Shown piece by piece: positions 62,131 through 62,718 of a stretch of 62,718 bases of DNA; the first letter of the stretch is position 1, and each line of letters begins with the position of its first letter. This DNA is from DASWHD01 sp036393335 (GTDB lineage Bacteria > CG2-30-53-67 > CG2-30-70-394), in contig DASWHD010000093.1 in assembly GCA_036393335.1 (NCBI GenBank), positions 1 through 62,718 of the forward strand, in the 5' to 3' direction. The position numbers and the translations under genes were made by a program. Under the pieces are notes generated by a model. That model was given only the letters and a program-made list of their open reading frames with translations. It did not search any database and had not been told where the DNA came from.

Positions 62131-62718
62131 ATGGCCAAGAAGAAGACCGCGAAATCCGTCGAGGCATTGACCCACGACGAGGCCACGCGCAAGAACATCC
62201 CCACCGCCGAGTACCAGGCGGTGATGCGCCAGGAGGAGCAGAGCCCGGTCCGGGTCGCCTACGCGCGCCGCAACCGCGACCTCGATCCGCAACTGGTCTG
62301 GCGCGGCAAGGACGAGCAGGACGGGTCCGACCTCGTGGTCCACGCCCCGCCCCTCTACATCCAGGAGAAGGTCCACCCCAAGGTGTTGATTGACGACTTG
62401 CGTCGTCAATCAGTGGCTAGTGATCAGTGGTTAGTGGCTAGTGAAAGGAAGGGCGAGCGCAGCGAGCACAACCCACTAGCCACTGATCACAACCCACTAG
62501 CCACTGATCACAAACCACTAGCCACTCAACTCGACCTCTTCGCCGACTTCAACGGCATCCCCGAGGGCGTGGACAGGACCGAGTTCTACCAGCACGACGC
62601 CAACTGGTCGAACCGCATGATCCTCGGCGACAGCCTACAGGTGATGGCCTCCCTCGCCGAGCGCGAAGGCCTGCGCGGTCAGGTCCAGTGCATCTACCTC
62701 GACCCGCCCTACGGCATC
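62131..62718 (+). CDS. Adenine-specific DNA methyltransferase of the restriction-modification operon (3' end outside the window)
   Basis: An open frame from the ATG at 62131 continues past the window end (196 codons seen). It contains LVVHAPPLYIQEKVHPKVLIDDLRRQ, then DLFADFNGIPEG, FYQHDANWSNRMILGDSLQVMASLAE and YLDPPYGI, whose DPPY is the catalytic motif of N6-adenine methyltransferases. Between DLRRQ and QLDLFADFNG the frame reads through a heptamer repeat hairpin, adding about 40 residues of repeat-encoded sequence (SEHNPLATDHNPLATDHKPL) in a linker. It would protect sites cut by the upstream restriction subunit. Confidence 0.85.
   Translation, partial: MAKKKTAKSVEALTHDEATRKNIPTAEYQAVMRQEEQSPVRVAYARRNRDLDPQLVWRGKDEQDGSDLVVHAPPLYIQEKVHPKVLIDDLRRQSVASDQWLVASERKGERSEHNPLATDHNPLATDHKPLATQLDLFADFNGIPEGVDRTEFYQHDANWSNRMILGDSLQVMASLAEREGLRGQVQCIYLDPPYGI
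62387..62528. repeat. Heptamer repeat hairpin inside a methyltransferase coding sequence
   Basis: TGATTGACGAC and GTCGTCAATCA (62387-62412) form a perfect 11-bp hairpin. Arms of 7-bp units (AGTGGCT, AGTGATC, AGTGGTT then the inverse ACTAGCC, ACTGATC, ACAACCC) follow around a 26-bp middle. The element does not break the reading frame. Confidence 0.88.

Overview
The window is GC-rich DNA from a gammaproteobacterium, probably a respiratory, sediment- or sulfur-cycle type. The basis is the tig-clpP-clpX cluster, the TPR lipoprotein - lolB-like - ispE order, bpt, queE, an Isc-type ferredoxin and a TIGR03623-like repair protein. This placement is an inference from gene content; no rRNA or tRNA was recognised.

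Layout. 1-8.9 kb: trigger factor, ClpP, ClpX, an NtrY-like sensor kinase with no NtrX beside it, a lone CZB-domain protein, an AIM24-family protein and a phosphoglycolate phosphatase. 9.2-32.3 kb: a respiratory island with seven multiheme c-type cytochromes carrying 63 CXXCH motifs (4, 5, 5, 12, 13, 11 and 13), two NrfD membrane subunits, two four-cluster ferredoxins, a Tat-exported molybdopterin-fold protein, a beta-barrel porin, a FdnI-like cytochrome b, and a two-component system whose sensor has one CXXCH in its extracytoplasmic domain. 32.6-48.7 kb: housekeeping and accessory genes, namely a paralogous small membrane protein pair, aguA/aguB, ispE, an LolB-like lipoprotein, a TPR lipoprotein, RluD-like synthase, a TlpA-like thioredoxin, queE, fdx, a KAS III / DAHP-synthase-like pair, and nfeD/slipin. 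48.7-62.7 kb: an RlmI-like methyltransferase, chrA with a broken chrB, bpt, a CobW GTPase, the repair nuclease, a PLD-family enzyme, and a restriction-modification operon interrupted by a toxin-antitoxin pair, whose methyltransferase runs off the end.

How the genes fit together. Two divergent operons meet at 14.15-14.79 kb, and each has a good sigma-54 -24/-12 element. The left operon encodes two pentahaem cytochromes, a Tat-dependent ferredoxin and a DsrP-like NrfD protein. The right operon encodes a small membrane protein, a ferredoxin, an NrfD protein, a molybdopterin-fold subunit with Gly at the predicted Mo-ligand position, a 12-haem cytochrome and a lipoprotein. Downstream lie an 11-haem membrane-anchored cytochrome, a porin and a 13-haem cytochrome, which look like an inner-membrane-to-outside porin-cytochrome conduit. 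A cytochrome b plus 13-haem pair with the haem-motif sensor kinase follows. Together they suggest regulated exchange of electrons between the quinone pool and an extracellular or periplasmic partner; the direction cannot be read from sequence.

Intergenic DNA is unusually structured. There are (i) about 200-bp elements with 20-bp terminal inverted repeats bounded by CTAG-like tetranucleotides around a REP-like core, (ii) hairpins built from degenerate 7-bp units, one of them in frame inside a methyltransferase gene, and (iii) similar hairpins built from about 8-bp units. Several gene starts and stops lie inside these repeats.
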